Assembly: GCF_021729865.1 (NCBI RefSeq)
Contig: NZ_CP063400.1
Coordinates: forward strand, 2,294,001-2,358,000
Direction of reading: 5' to 3'
Length of the DNA stretch: 64,000 nt
Origin: Hydrogenophaga sp. SL48
Lineage (GTDB): Bacteria > Pseudomonadota > Gammaproteobacteria > Burkholderiales > Burkholderiaceae_C
The translations under genes were made by a program, and so were the position numbers. Shown in pieces: positions 8,857 to 17,393 of this stretch. Under the pieces are notes generated by a model. The model was not told the origin of the DNA. It saw nothing but the letters and a program-made list of their open reading frames with translations, and ran no database searches. Position 1 is the first letter of the stretch. Every line of letters starts with the position of its first letter.

Positions 8857-9918
8857 ATGTGGGCTTACATCGGCTCCAGAACCACCCGCGAGCGCAACGC
8901 TCGCGGCGAAGGCATCAGCATCTTCCACGTCAACGAATCCACCGGAGATCTGACCCCCACGGACGTCGTAGGCGGCCTGCTGAACCCATCTTTCCAAGCC
9001 TACAGCGACCGCCATCAGGTGTTGTACTCCATCCATGGCGACAGTCAGGAAGTCAGCGCTTTCCGAGTTCACACAGAAACGGGTGCGCTCACCTTTCTCA
9101 ATCAGGTGTCCTGCGAAGGACGCAACCCGGTGCATCTGGCGCTGGATCCCAGCCATCAGCGGCTGGTGGTCTCCAACCACCTGACCAGTGCCATGGCCGT
9201 ATTGAGCATCATGGACGACGGTCGGCTGGGTCAGGTGACACAGCTCGTTCCGCTGGTAGGCGAACCCGGCCCGCACCGGAAGGAACAGCCCTTCTCCAAG
9301 CCGCATTTCAACCCGTTCGATCTTTCGGGACGCTTTGTGGTCGTGCCGGACAAGGGGCTGGACAAGGTCTTCGTGTTCCAATTTGAGAACGGCCAGCTGG
9401 TGCCCGCGCACAACCCGTTTGTTTCCAGTCGCGAGATGGCCGGTCCGCGCCATGTGGTGTTCCATCCGAACGGGTCATGGCTGTACTGCGTCAACGAACT
9501 GGACTCCACTGTGACTGCCTACCGCTTCGACACTGGCAGCGGTGAGCTGACACCGTTTCAGGTGTTGTCGTCGCTCAACGAGCGTTTCACAGGCAACAGC
9601 CGAGCCTCTGAAATCGAGGCCCACCCCAGCGGGCGCTGGCTGTATGCCTCCAACCGCGGCGAAGACAGTTTGGCCGTATTTGAGATCGATCAGGCCAGCG
9701 GCGACCTGCGCCTGGTGCAAACCGTACCGACCCTGGGTCGCACGCCCCGCTTTTTTGCCTTGCACCCGTCCGGCCGCTGGCTCTACGTGCTCAACGAAGA
9801 CTCGGACACCATCGTGCGCTTCCGGGTAGATGAGCGCTCAGGCTTGCTGGCACCCGTGGGCGAACCTCTTCATTGCGCCAGCCCCGTGTGCATGAGCTTC
9901 GTGGGTTTGAGTCACTAA
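8857..9918 (+). CDS. Lactonase family protein, seven-bladed beta-propeller
   Basis: A 353-residue cytoplasmic protein of the Lactonase family (PF10282, 6-phosphogluconolactonase and carboxy-cis,cis-muconate cyclase relatives). Propeller repeats recur, with the phrases HPSGRWLYASNRGEDSLAVFEI and HPSGRWLYVLNEDSDTIVRF, and the family block PFSKPHFNPFDLSGRFVVVPDKGLDKV. Members open sugar-acid or muconate-type lactones. As third gene of the acn operon it suggests that the substrate or an intermediate lactonises easily. The start ATG lies three bases after the preceding stop. The gene ends shortly before the duplicated mgsA tail. Confidence 0.9.
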   Translation: MWAYIGSRTTRERNARGEGISIFHVNESTGDLTPTDVVGGLLNPSFQAYSDRHQVLYSIHGDSQEVSAFRVHTETGALTFLNQVSCEGRNPVHLALDPSHQRLVVSNHLTSAMAVLSIMDDGRLGQVTQLVPLVGEPGPHRKEQPFSKPHFNPFDLSGRFVVVPDKGLDKVFVFQFENGQLVPAHNPFVSSREMAGPRHVVFHPNGSWLYCVNELDSTVTAYRFDTGSGELTPFQVLSSLNERFTGNSRASEIEAHPSGRWLYASNRGEDSLAVFEIDQASGDLRLVQTVPTLGRTPRFFALHPSGRWLYVLNEDSDTIVRFRVDERSGLLAPVGEPLHCASPVCMSFVGLSH

Positions 9919-9941
9919 ACGGAATGCGACTGCACGACCAT

Positions 9942-10218
9942 CCGCGGGTCAAACCTGCCCGGTCTCGCTGGGGAGGTTCATCGCCAATGAGTCCAGCAGC
10001 ATGTCAGCGGTGGACAGGTTGGTGGCGCAGGGTACGTTGTGCACGTCGCAAGCCCTCACCAGGGCATTGATGTCCGGTTCGTGCGGTTGAGGCGTCATCG
10101 GATCCCGCAGGAACACCAGGGCCTGGACGTGCCCCGCCACCAGCTTTGCGCCGATCTGCTGGTCCCCGCCCAGCGGTCCGCTGAGCACACACTCCACCTC
10201 CAGGTCGAGCTCTCGGGA
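9942..10218. repeat. Tandem duplication, copy 1 (277 bp)
   Basis: A 277-bp unit starting CCGCGGGTCAAACC and ending GAGCTCTCGGGAC is followed directly by a second copy that looks identical base for base. The unit covers the last about 90 codons of mgsA plus a few bases past its stop. This copy has no start codon or N-terminal part and is therefore a dead 3-prime gene fragment (read on the minus strand, stop at 9949-9951). Identity implies a very recent event or an assembly artefact. Confidence 0.9.
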
Positions 10219-10495
10219 CCGCGGGTCAAACCTGCCCGGTCTCGCTGGGGAGGTTCATCGCCAATGAGTCCAGCAGCATGTCAGCGGTGGACAGGTTGGT
10301 GGCGCAGGGTACGTTGTGCACGTCGCAAGCCCTCACCAGGGCATTGATGTCCGGTTCGTGCGGTTGAGGCGTCATCGGATCCCGCAGGAACACCAGGGCC
10401 TGGACGTGCCCCGCCACCAGCTTTGCGCCGATCTGCTGGTCCCCGCCCAGCGGTCCGCTGAGCACACACTCCACCTCCAGGTCGAGCTCTCGGGA
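10219..10495. repeat. Tandem duplication, copy 2 (277 bp)
   Basis: Second copy of the 277-bp unit. This copy is joined to the mgsA 5-prime part. The unit length is 3n+1, and the unit's right-hand end at about 10495 falls at the point where the mgsA frame is lost, so the duplication and the frameshift may share one cause. Confidence 0.9.
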
Positions 10496-10617
10496 CGTCG
10501 GCCTCCGGTGGTCCCGGTGGCCACCAACGCACATTGACGCAACAGAGACAGGTGCTTGCCCGCCAGGGCCAGCATGTCGTCCTTCTTCCGGTCGTGGGCG
10601 ATCAGGGCAAGTCTCAT
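10226..10617 (-). pseudogene. mgsA: Methylglyoxal synthase, frameshifted
   Basis: Methylglyoxal synthase converts DHAP to methylglyoxal and phosphate. The 5-prime part reads [15 protein letters not shown] then VATGTTGGR, matching the MgsA N-terminus and phosphate-binding loop. The 3-prime part, in another frame, reads [20 protein letters not shown], then [20 protein letters not shown] and NLSTADML, which includes the conserved GGDQQ and catalytic Asp regions. Together they would make a normal protein of about 130 residues. The frame is lost near 10496-10503, where one base seems missing between the GGR codons and RELD. It is either a recent pseudogene or a sequence error. The operator at 10644-10671 lies just upstream. 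Confidence 0.85.
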
Positions 10618-10643
10618 CTGTACAAAAGATTTATTGAGCTTAT

Positions 10644-10671
10644 ATTGTACGAAAATTGTCTTTGATACACA
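10644..10671. promoter_or_regulatory. Candidate operator C (shared palindrome)
   Basis: ATTGTAC, 14 bp, ATACACA: same half-site and spacer as the other sites, with one weak half. It lies between the divergent mgsA and GntR/FCD regulator genes, a usual place for autoregulation. A further GTACAAA half-site at 10620-10626 next to the mgsA start may add to binding. Confidence 0.5.
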
Positions 10672-10782
10672 AATGCAGCAATTCACCCCGTCCATCCGCC
10701 AATGCCACGCATGCCTGCGTGCCATGATTACGGTGGGTTTGTCCATAATCGTTTGTCAGTCCCAACAAGCACACCCAACGCC

Positions 10783-11754
10783 ATGAACACGCCCAGAGTC
10801 GCCAAAATAACCAGCGCGATGCCGCACCCTCCCAGCGGCATCGCCAACTCGGTGGCGGCCGGCATCCTGGAATACATCCGCAAGCTGGACCTGCCTGCCG
10901 GTCAGCGCCTGAGAGAACAGGCGCTTGCCGACGAACTGGGCGTGTCGCGCTCACCCATCCGCAAGGCCCTGCAGTACCTGGAGTCGGCCGGGGTGGTCGC
11001 CTCCAGTCCCAACCGGGGTTTCTTCCTCAAGCAGAGGGCTGCCGATTTGATGCGCCTGGACATGCCGGCGGACGATGAGTCGGACGAGGCTTTGTACATG
11101 CGCGTGGCCGAAGAGCGCCTGAGCGGCGTACTCCCCGAAGAGGTCACCGAGGTCGATCTCATGGAGCGCTACGAATTGTCCCGACTGCAGGTGCAGCGCG
11201 TCCTCAACCGCATGGGACGCGAAGGACTTGCCGAACGCAAGCCGGGTCGTGGTTGGGTGTTCCTCCCCTTCCTCAGCACCGATACCGCCTACCGCGAGGG
11301 CTACCGCTTCCGCATGATCATCGAGCCGGCAGCATTGCTGGAGCCCAGCTTCCGGATCGACAAGGCCGCGTTCGACCGGATACGCCGTGACCAGCGGGCC
11401 ATGCTCGACGGCGGCATTGAGAAATGGCCTCGCGGTGAGTTGTTCCGCGCAGGTGCCCAGTTCCACGAAACCCTGGTCGCTGCGTCGAACAACAGCTTCC
11501 TTCTTGAGTCCATCCGCAACGTCAACCAATTGCGGCGCCTGGTCGAGTACCGGGTGAACGTGGACCGGAGCCGCCTGTACCGACAGTGTGAAGAACATCT
11601 GATGCTGCTGGACCTGATCGAAGGAGGTGATCGGGTCGAGGCCTCCTACAAGCTGCGCCAGCACCTGGACGTCGCGCGCAGTATCAAACTGCATGACGCG
11701 GACGAGGCCGCCGATGGCAAGCCATCATCTGCGCCGGTGGAAGTCAACGTCTAG
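10783..11754 (+). CDS. GntR family regulator with two winged-helix segments and FCD domain (1)
   Basis: A 323-residue regulator. Residues about 25-90 form a typical GntR winged helix (DLPAGQRLREQALADELGVSRSPIRKALQYLE). A second winged-helix-like segment follows, with a helix-turn-helix (VTEVDLMERYELSRLQVQRVLNRMGREGLAERK) and a wing (PGRGWVFLPF). After it comes the all-helical FCD effector domain (EPAALLEPSF, FHETLVAASNNSFLLESIR). Ordinary FadR/FCD proteins have only one such DNA-binding domain and about 230 residues. The ATG start gives MNTPRVAKITS. It sits directly upstream of the dehydrogenase-kinase-aldolase operon and most likely controls it through the operator at 11772-11799. FCD proteins usually bind an organic acid with a metal. 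Confidence 0.92.
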   Translation: MNTPRVAKITSAMPHPPSGIANSVAAGILEYIRKLDLPAGQRLREQALADELGVSRSPIRKALQYLESAGVVASSPNRGFFLKQRAADLMRLDMPADDESDEALYMRVAEERLSGVLPEEVTEVDLMERYELSRLQVQRVLNRMGREGLAERKPGRGWVFLPFLSTDTAYREGYRFRMIIEPAALLEPSFRIDKAAFDRIRRDQRAMLDGGIEKWPRGELFRAGAQFHETLVAASNNSFLLESIRNVNQLRRLVEYRVNVDRSRLYRQCEEHLMLLDLIEGGDRVEASYKLRQHLDVARSIKLHDADEAADGKPSSAPVEVNV

Positions 11755-11771
11755 CCAAATGGATCTACGAG

Positions 11772-11799
11772 TTTGTACTAATAGTTGACAAAGTACAAA
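11772..11799. promoter_or_regulatory. Candidate operator A (shared palindrome, best copy)
   Basis: TTTGTAC, 14 bp, GTACAAA: a perfect 7-bp inverted repeat with centres 21 bp apart, two helical turns. It covers the -35 box of the promoter of the dehydrogenase operon. It is the best of six such sites and defines the motif. Confidence 0.7.
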
Positions 11800-11812
11800 A
11801 TCACTTTATACT
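11785..11812 (+). promoter_or_regulatory. Sigma-70 promoter of the dehydrogenase-kinase-aldolase operon
   Basis: A perfect -35 box TTGACA at 11785-11790 and a near-perfect -10 box TATACT at 11807-11812 with a 16-bp spacer. The -35 box lies inside operator A, so the regulator is expected to repress this strong promoter. The gene starts about 50 bp downstream. Confidence 0.75.
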
Positions 11813-11860
11813 CCTGGGTCAACTGGTGGCGCGGTGCCGCCTTTTCTCATGGAGACATAG

Positions 11861-12934
11861 ATGAAGATTCTTGTGCTGCCCGGTGATGGCATTGGTCCTG
11901 AAATCGTTGCTGCTTCCCTCAAGGTCTTGACGGCCGCGAGCCAGAAGTTCGACCTCGATCTGAGCTTTGATCACGACGACGTGGGCTTCACCAGCCTGGA
12001 AAAACACGGCACGACGCTGCGCGACGAAACGCTGGCCAAGGCCCGTACCTACGACGGCATCATCCTGGGCACGCAGTCGCACGCCGACTACCCGGCCCCC
12101 GAGAAGGGTGGTCGCAACGTCTCGGCTGGCTTCCGCATTGGCCTGGACCTGTATGCCAACGTGCGCCCTGCCCGCACCCGCCCCTTCCTGGAGTCGAACA
12201 TGCGTCCGGGCAAGACCATGGATCTGGTCATCATGCGTGAGGCCACCGAGGGCTTCTACCCGGACCGCAACATGACCCGCGGCTGGGCCGAGCTGATGCC
12301 CAGTCCCGACATGGCCCTTTCCTTCCGCAAGATCACCCGCCACTGCAGCGAGCGCATCGCGCGCCGTGCCTTTGAACTGGCGATGAAGCGCAACAAGAAG
12401 GTCACCGCCATCCACAAGGCCAACAGCTTCCACATGACCGACGGTCTGTTCATGGAATGCGTGCGCGACGTGGCCAAGGAATTCCCCGAAGTCACCCTCA
12501 ACGACCTGCTGGTGGATGCCTCCACCGCCCACCTGGTGCGCAACCCGGAGCGCTTTGACGTGCTGGTGGCGACCAACTTCTACGGTGACATCATTTCCGA
12601 TCTGGCCAGCGAACTCTCCGGCAGTCTGGGCCTGGCTGGCTCCATGATGGCCAGCGACACCCACTGCTGCGCGCAGGCTCAGCACGGCTCGGCACCCGAC
12701 ATCCAAGGCCAGGACAAGGCCAACCCGGTGTCGATGATTCTGTCCTGCGCGATGCTGCTGCAGTGGCTTGGCGAGAAGCGCGGCGTGCCCGCACTGGAAG
12801 CCGCCGCCATGGCGATGGACGTGGCCGTGGACAAGGTGCTGGAAAACCCCGCATCGCGCACGCCAGACCTGGGCGGTTCGACCGGTTGCCAGGCTTTTGC
12901 CGACAAGGTGGCCCAGGCCCTCCTGAACGCTTAA
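11861..12934 (+). CDS. Isocitrate/isopropylmalate dehydrogenase family enzyme (tartrate/malate-DH-like)
   Basis: A 357-residue beta-decarboxylating dehydrogenase. The nucleotide and substrate motifs are seen: LPGDGIGPEIV, the arginine block NVRPARTRPFLESNMR, VIMREATEGFY, the catalytic lysine region VTAIHKANSFHMTDG, and the metal-binding NFYGDIISDLASELSGSLGLAGS. These enzymes oxidise a 2-hydroxy acid with NAD(P)+ and often release CO2. Usual substrates are isopropylmalate, isocitrate, tartrate or D-malate. Here it leads an operon with a four-carbon acid-sugar kinase and an OtnC-like protein, so it may replace the usual 3-hydroxyisobutyrate-type tetronate dehydrogenase (inference). The specificity loop differs from LeuB. 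Confidence 0.9.
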   Translation: MKILVLPGDGIGPEIVAASLKVLTAASQKFDLDLSFDHDDVGFTSLEKHGTTLRDETLAKARTYDGIILGTQSHADYPAPEKGGRNVSAGFRIGLDLYANVRPARTRPFLESNMRPGKTMDLVIMREATEGFYPDRNMTRGWAELMPSPDMALSFRKITRHCSERIARRAFELAMKRNKKVTAIHKANSFHMTDGLFMECVRDVAKEFPEVTLNDLLVDASTAHLVRNPERFDVLVATNFYGDIISDLASELSGSLGLAGSMMASDTHCCAQAQHGSAPDIQGQDKANPVSMILSCAMLLQWLGEKRGVPALEAAAMAMDVAVDKVLENPASRTPDLGGSTGCQAFADKVAQALLNA

Positions 12935-12950
12935 GCCGACGAGGTCCATC

Positions 12951-14213
12951 ATGTACCTCGGATGCATCGCAGACGATTTCACCGGGGCGACCGACCTGGC
13001 CAACAACCTGGTCCGGTCGGGCATGCGGGTGGTCCAGACCATCGGCATCCCGACTGAGCCACCGCCCGCCGATGCGGACGCGGTGGTGATCGCCCTCAAG
13101 ACCCGGACCATCGTGCCTGACGCGGCGGTCGCGGAATCGCTCCAGGCCGGACGCTGGCTGCGTGCCAACGGTGCGCGTCAGGTCTACTTCAAGGTGTGCT
13201 CGACCTTCGATTCCACCGACGAGGGCAACATCGGACCGGTGACCGAAGCGCTGATGGACGAACTGGGTGCGAACTTCGTGCCCGTCTGCCCGGCTTTCCC
13301 CGAGAACCAGCGCACCATCTTCAATGGCTACCTGTTCGTGGGCAACGGCCTGCTGAGCGAGAGCAGCATGCGCAACCACCCGCTGACGCCCATGCACGAC
13401 CCGAATCTGGTGCGAGTCATGCAGCGTCAATGCAAGCGACAGGTTGGCCTCATCGACCACCGCACGGTCCACGCAGGCTCGGGCGCGGTCAAAGAGCGTA
13501 TCGACCTGCTCAGGCAATCGGGCACCGAACTGGCCATCGTGGATGCCACGTCAGACGAGGACCTGCTCATCATGGGCCGCGCCTTCGCAGGCGTGCAGCT
13601 ACTGGTTGCGGGCTCTGGTGTGGCACTTGGCCTACCGCAGAACTTCGGCATCGCACCCAGTTCGCAGTCGTCTCAGCTGCCAGCTGCGCGCGGCCACAAA
13701 GCGATCGTGTCAGGCAGCTGCTCGGTGGCGAGCAACGAGCAAGTGGCGACTTTCAAAGCCAGGGGCTACGCCTCATTCGCCATTCACCCGCTGCGCGCGG
13801 CCAAAGGCGAAGACCTCGTGGGTGCGTGCCTCGAATGGGCCAAGTCCCGACTTGGGAACGAACCCATCTTGATCTACGCGACAGCGGAACCTCAGGCCGT
13901 AAAAGAAACGCAGGCCATTCTGGGGGTGCAGGCCGCAGGAGAACTCACGGAGCACATCCTCTCCTCTATCGCAGCAGGGCTGGTGGCGCAAGGGGTGGGC
14001 CAACTCGTGGTGGCCGGAGGAGAAACCTCGGGCGCCTGCGTCAAGGCCCTGGGCGTTACCAGCATGCGCATCGGCCCGCAGATCGACCCAGGAGTGCCCT
14101 GGTGCCATACCGGAGAAAACACGGCCGCACCGCAAGGGCTGCACATCGCGCTGAAGTCCGGCAACTTTGGCACGTCGGATTTCTTCACCAAGGCGTTCGG
14201 GGTGCTGGCATGA
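12951..14213 (+). CDS. Four-carbon acid sugar kinase (OtnK/DtnK-like)
   Basis: A 420-residue protein with the two domains of the former DUF1537 family: the N-terminal substrate domain starting LGCIADDFTGATDLANNLVR and the C-terminal nucleotide domain with SGSCSVASNEQV and the glycine-rich VVAGGETSGACVKALGV. The family phosphorylates D-threonate, D-erythronate or 3-oxo-tetronate at O4. Its gene lies 16 bp after the dehydrogenase and is followed closely by the OtnC-like gene, the typical OtnK-OtnC order, so 3-oxo-tetronate kinase (EC 2.7.1.217) is the best guess. The closing PQGLHIALKSGNFG phrase is typical of the family. Confidence 0.92.
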   Translation: MYLGCIADDFTGATDLANNLVRSGMRVVQTIGIPTEPPPADADAVVIALKTRTIVPDAAVAESLQAGRWLRANGARQVYFKVCSTFDSTDEGNIGPVTEALMDELGANFVPVCPAFPENQRTIFNGYLFVGNGLLSESSMRNHPLTPMHDPNLVRVMQRQCKRQVGLIDHRTVHAGSGAVKERIDLLRQSGTELAIVDATSDEDLLIMGRAFAGVQLLVAGSGVALGLPQNFGIAPSSQSSQLPAARGHKAIVSGSCSVASNEQVATFKARGYASFAIHPLRAAKGEDLVGACLEWAKSRLGNEPILIYATAEPQAVKETQAILGVQAAGELTEHILSSIAAGLVAQGVGQLVVAGGETSGACVKALGVTSMRIGPQIDPGVPWCHTGENTAAPQGLHIALKSGNFGTSDFFTKAFGVLA

Positions 14214-14235
14214 GTGCAGGCCAGGAGGTGTTGCT

Positions 14236-14892
14236 GTGAACGAAGCCGAACTTCGCTCCGAGATCTGCCGTATCGGCAAAAGCCTGTTCGACAGGGGTTA
14301 CGTACACGCAACGGCGGGCAACATCAGCGCCCGCCTGGCGGACGGCTTTCTCATCACACCCACCGACGCCTGCCTCGGATTCCTGGAACCGGAAGCACTG
14401 GCCAAAGTGGCACTCGATGGAACACAGCTCAGTGGCCAGAGGGCCAGCAAGACGCTGGTGCTTCATCGGAGCATTTACGCGGCCGATGCCGAGGCGATGT
14501 CGGTCATCCACACACACTCGACCCACCTGGTGGGCACCAGCCTGACAAGTGCATGGACCTCCGACGAGCTGCTTCCCCCCATCACGCCGTACTTCGTGAT
14601 GAAGGTCGGCCATGTGCCACTGATCCCGTACCACCGCCCGGGCGACCCTGCGGTGGGCGAACTGGTGGTTCAGGCCATTGCCAGGCATGGGGCGGCCGGG
14701 CGTCGGATTCGGGCCGTGATGCTGGATCGGCTCGGCCCGAATGTTTGGCACAGCTCGCCAGCCGCTGCCATGGCCACGCTGGAAGAGCTGGAAGAAACCG
14801 CCCGGCTCTGGTTGCAGGCCAGCCCCAAGCCAGCCCCCCTGAGCGAAGACGCTATTGACGAACTCAGGGAACATTTCGGGGCCAGCTGGTAA
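14236..14892 (+). CDS. Class II aldolase/adducin family protein, OtnC-like with altered active site
   Basis: A 218-residue class II aldolase-fold protein with the family opening HATAGNISARLADGFLITPT and the zinc motif VIHTHSTH. OtnC decarboxylates 3-oxo-tetronate 4-phosphate to DHAP. Two usual catalytic positions look changed: the SKE glutamate is Thr (RASKTLVLH), and the third zinc histidine of the ANHGP loop is Leu (DRLGPNVWHSS). A nearby His might take over, or the reaction may differ. I start it at GTG 14236 because AGGAGGT lies 6 bases upstream. It is the third gene of the operon and starts 22 bases after the kinase stop. Confidence 0.87.
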   Translation: MNEAELRSEICRIGKSLFDRGYVHATAGNISARLADGFLITPTDACLGFLEPEALAKVALDGTQLSGQRASKTLVLHRSIYAADAEAMSVIHTHSTHLVGTSLTSAWTSDELLPPITPYFVMKVGHVPLIPYHRPGDPAVGELVVQAIARHGAAGRRIRAVMLDRLGPNVWHSSPAAAMATLEELEETARLWLQASPKPAPLSEDAIDELREHFGASW

Positions 14893-15021
14893 GGCCGCAG
14901 ACGGATCACACCGCAAACAAGTCAAGACAGGCCAAGGGCGCCTGATTCCCTGATCGCTTCAAGCGCAGGCCACGCAGAGGGCCGCATTCACCCCGACGGA
15001 TCCACCGAAGAGGAGACAAAC

Positions 15022-16002
15022 ATGATGAACTCAGCGCGCGCGCGCAGTTTTTTGGCCGGCCTGCTGTGGACCCTATCGGGCGCCGCATTCGCAGCCGACG
15101 CATTCCCGACCAGAGCACTCACGCTCGTCGTCCCCTACTCGGAAGGTGGCAGCTCGGACACCCGTGCCAGGCAGGTCGCCCGACACATGTCGACCCACCT
15201 GGGACAGCCCGTGCAGGTTGTGAACCATGCCGGTGATGGCGGGAATAAGGGTACCGATCTCATTGCGAAAGCTCGGCCCGATGGATACACCTTCGGGCTC
15301 GGCAACTTGGCCCCGATGACCGTGAACCGGCATCTCAATCCTGCCCTTCCCTTCAATCCCAAAACGGACCTGCGGGCCATCGGCATGATCGAGCGTGGCC
15401 CCTTGGTGTTGATGGTCAGCGCCGACGCCGACTTCGCCACCGCCCAGGCAATGTTGGACAAGGCGAAGAACGGCACCGGCCGACTGCGTTATGCCTCGGC
15501 AGGCGTCGGAGGCTCCTTTCACCTGGCGGTCGAGCTGCTGGAGCAGCAAGTGGGGTTTACTGCACAACATGTGCCTTTTGACGGTGGCGGCAAGGCGACT
15601 GAGGCCCTGTTTCAAAAGAAGGTGGATTTCAAGTTCGACGGCGTGCCGTCCGCCGTTGCCTTGCTGTCAGAGACTCCCCCCAAGGTCAGGGCACTGGCAG
15701 TGGCCAGCCGTCGCCGGTCACCGGTATTGCCTGGCGTACCGACGTTTCGAGAACTGGGCATCGATGGCATGGAAGTATCGAACTGGCTCGGATTGGTGGC
15801 GCCTTCAGGCACCCCCGATGTCGTCATCGAACGGCTGAACCAAGCACTGCTTTTCTCTCTTTCCCAGTCCGATGTAGGTTCGACCATCACCCGCAATGGG
15901 AACGAATTGGGCGCCGGACCGCCGATGTACTTCGACGCCTTCATGTCGGCAGAGTCGTACCGATGGGGCCGACTGATCCGCGAAAAGAAGATCTCTCCGT
16001 AA
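15022..16002 (+). CDS. Bug family substrate-binding protein 2
   Basis: A 326-residue secreted binding protein: a signal peptide over about residues 1-26 ending AAFAAD, then FPTRALTLVVPYSEGGSSDTRARQVA, the Bug phosphate-loop-like start. AAGAGGAGA precedes the ATG. It most likely captures a carboxylate for a TctAB permease. It lies 130 bp after the OtnC-like gene, on the same strand, and may be read from the promoter at 11785. Compared with the other three Bug proteins here it is the most diverged at the ligand loop (SEGGSSD in place of GAGGG or AAGGP). Confidence 0.92.
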   Translation: MMNSARARSFLAGLLWTLSGAAFAADAFPTRALTLVVPYSEGGSSDTRARQVARHMSTHLGQPVQVVNHAGDGGNKGTDLIAKARPDGYTFGLGNLAPMTVNRHLNPALPFNPKTDLRAIGMIERGPLVLMVSADADFATAQAMLDKAKNGTGRLRYASAGVGGSFHLAVELLEQQVGFTAQHVPFDGGGKATEALFQKKVDFKFDGVPSAVALLSETPPKVRALAVASRRRSPVLPGVPTFRELGIDGMEVSNWLGLVAPSGTPDVVIERLNQALLFSLSQSDVGSTITRNGNELGAGPPMYFDAFMSAESYRWGRLIREKKISP

Positions 16003-16283
16003 CCCCCGCCCCCCTTCAGTTGCCCATGCATGACCGCAGACGACGACAGGACCTCAACTCCACCGAATAAGACAAGCCTATTTATGTTTTAAGAAAGTAC
16101 TAGGAACAATTTTCTCGGTGTTTTCCATGAGATAACATCCTTGCAATGTGTTTTATCATTGCTTGAGACTATTCGAACAGATGACTTCGCACATGCGCAA
16201 CGCGTCCAGCAGGCTCTGCACGACTGTCCAAGACCGGTCCACACCGGAGACCCCCATCCATCCAACGTTCAGAGGTATATGAA
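16003..16283. other. Intergenic region before the TTT transporter operon
   Basis: 280 bp, AT-rich at 16075-16170, so it likely holds the promoter of the tctCBA operon. I see no clear -35/-10 pair and no copy of the shared palindrome. No gene is supported. Confidence 0.4.
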
Positions 16284-17282
16284 ATGAAAATTTGGACCAG
16301 GCGCTACCTGATTTCTGCCATTCCGGCACTGCTTGTTTCGACGGGCGCTCTTGCCCAAGACTGGGCTCCAAACAAGCAAGTCACCATCGTCGCGCCGGCC
16401 GGCGCAGGTGGGGGCCTGGACATGGTGGCGCGCACCATGGCGAAGGTGTTTGACGCCAAGAAGATCGTGACCCAACCCATCACGGTAGAAAACAAACCCG
16501 GTGGCGGACAGGTCACGGGCACGGTGGAGTTCGCCACCAAGGAAGCGCGCAACGATCACAAGCTGATGATCGCGTCCACCCCGTTCATCCTCAACCACAT
16601 CAAGCGCGACGGCAACAGCCCCATTGGCCCGGACCAGATCCATCCCCTGGCCATGCTTCAGGTCGACTACGGAGTGATCGCTGTGCGCGCTGACTCCAAG
16701 TTCAAGAACCTCAAGGAACTGGTGGATGCGGTCAAGGCAAACCCGGCCAACGTGCAGTTTTTGGGCGGCGGGGCACCCGGCACCTGGGACCACTTGAACA
16801 CCATCCTGGTGGTGCGCAAGGCCGGTGTCGACACCAAGGCCTTCAAGTACAACTCGTACAACAACGGTGGTGAGGCTCTGACGGCGCTGCTCGGAGGTCA
16901 CGGTGAAGCCATGACCTCCGATGTGTCCTCCATCAAACAGTACGTGCAAGCCGGCAAAGTCCGTGTGCTGGGCGTTTCCTCTGCCGCACGACTGACCGAA
17001 GACGACGTGATGAAGAGCGTGCCCACCTACAAGGAACAAGGCTTCGACGTCACCACCGCCAACTGGCGTGGTGTGTTCGTCGGCAAGGACGTCTCGCCCG
17101 CAGCGAAGGCTTACTGGGGCAAGAAGGTGGCCGAACTGGTGGCCACGCCGGAATGGAAAGAGGAGCTCAAAAAGCAAGGCGTCCTCAATGAGTACAAGGA
17201 CGCCAAAGGGTTCTATGCCCACCTGAAGGAGGAGCTGGGCGACTACACCGACAGCTACAAAGAACTCGGTATGGCCAAGTAA
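16284..17282 (+). CDS. tctC: Bug family substrate-binding protein 3, TctC of the adjacent transporter
   Basis: A 332-residue secreted protein: signal peptide with STGALAQ at the end, then DWAPNKQVTIVAPAGAGGGLDMVARTMAKV. It is the only Bug gene directly in front of tctB and tctA, so it is the dedicated periplasmic receptor of this tripartite tricarboxylate transporter. The usual ligand class is citrate or another di- or tricarboxylate. A GC-rich hairpin at 17318-17343 separates it from tctB and may keep the receptor in excess over the membrane parts. Confidence 0.93.
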   Translation: MKIWTRRYLISAIPALLVSTGALAQDWAPNKQVTIVAPAGAGGGLDMVARTMAKVFDAKKIVTQPITVENKPGGGQVTGTVEFATKEARNDHKLMIASTPFILNHIKRDGNSPIGPDQIHPLAMLQVDYGVIAVRADSKFKNLKELVDAVKANPANVQFLGGGAPGTWDHLNTILVVRKAGVDTKAFKYNSYNNGGEALTALLGGHGEAMTSDVSSIKQYVQAGKVRVLGVSSAARLTEDDVMKSVPTYKEQGFDVTTANWRGVFVGKDVSPAAKAYWGKKVAELVATPEWKEELKKQGVLNEYKDAKGFYAHLKEELGDYTDSYKELGMAK

Positions 17283-17317
17283 GGCGGCCTGAACTTCTAA
17301 AAATCTGTGTTTGACAA

Positions 17318-17343
17318 GCCCCAGCGCTGGACGGCGCCGGGGC
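17318..17343 (+). terminator. Hairpin between tctC and tctB, possible attenuator
   Basis: GCCCC-a-GCGC, loop TGGACG, GCGC-c-GGGGC: nine base pairs with one mismatch. There is no good T-run after it, so it is more likely an RNA-stability or partial-termination element than a full terminator. Such hairpins after a binding-protein gene commonly raise its relative expression. Confidence 0.45.
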
Positions 17344-17393
17344 TGTCATGTGTTTCTGGCGCCGATGGCGCATGAAGTTTGAGGATCCAGTCC

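Noticed and set aside
10620..10650. GTACAAA ... TTGTAC as a separate inverted operator
   Set aside because: Arms point the opposite way and are 18 bp apart; it does not match the 14-bp spacing of the other sites, so I used 10644-10671 as site C.
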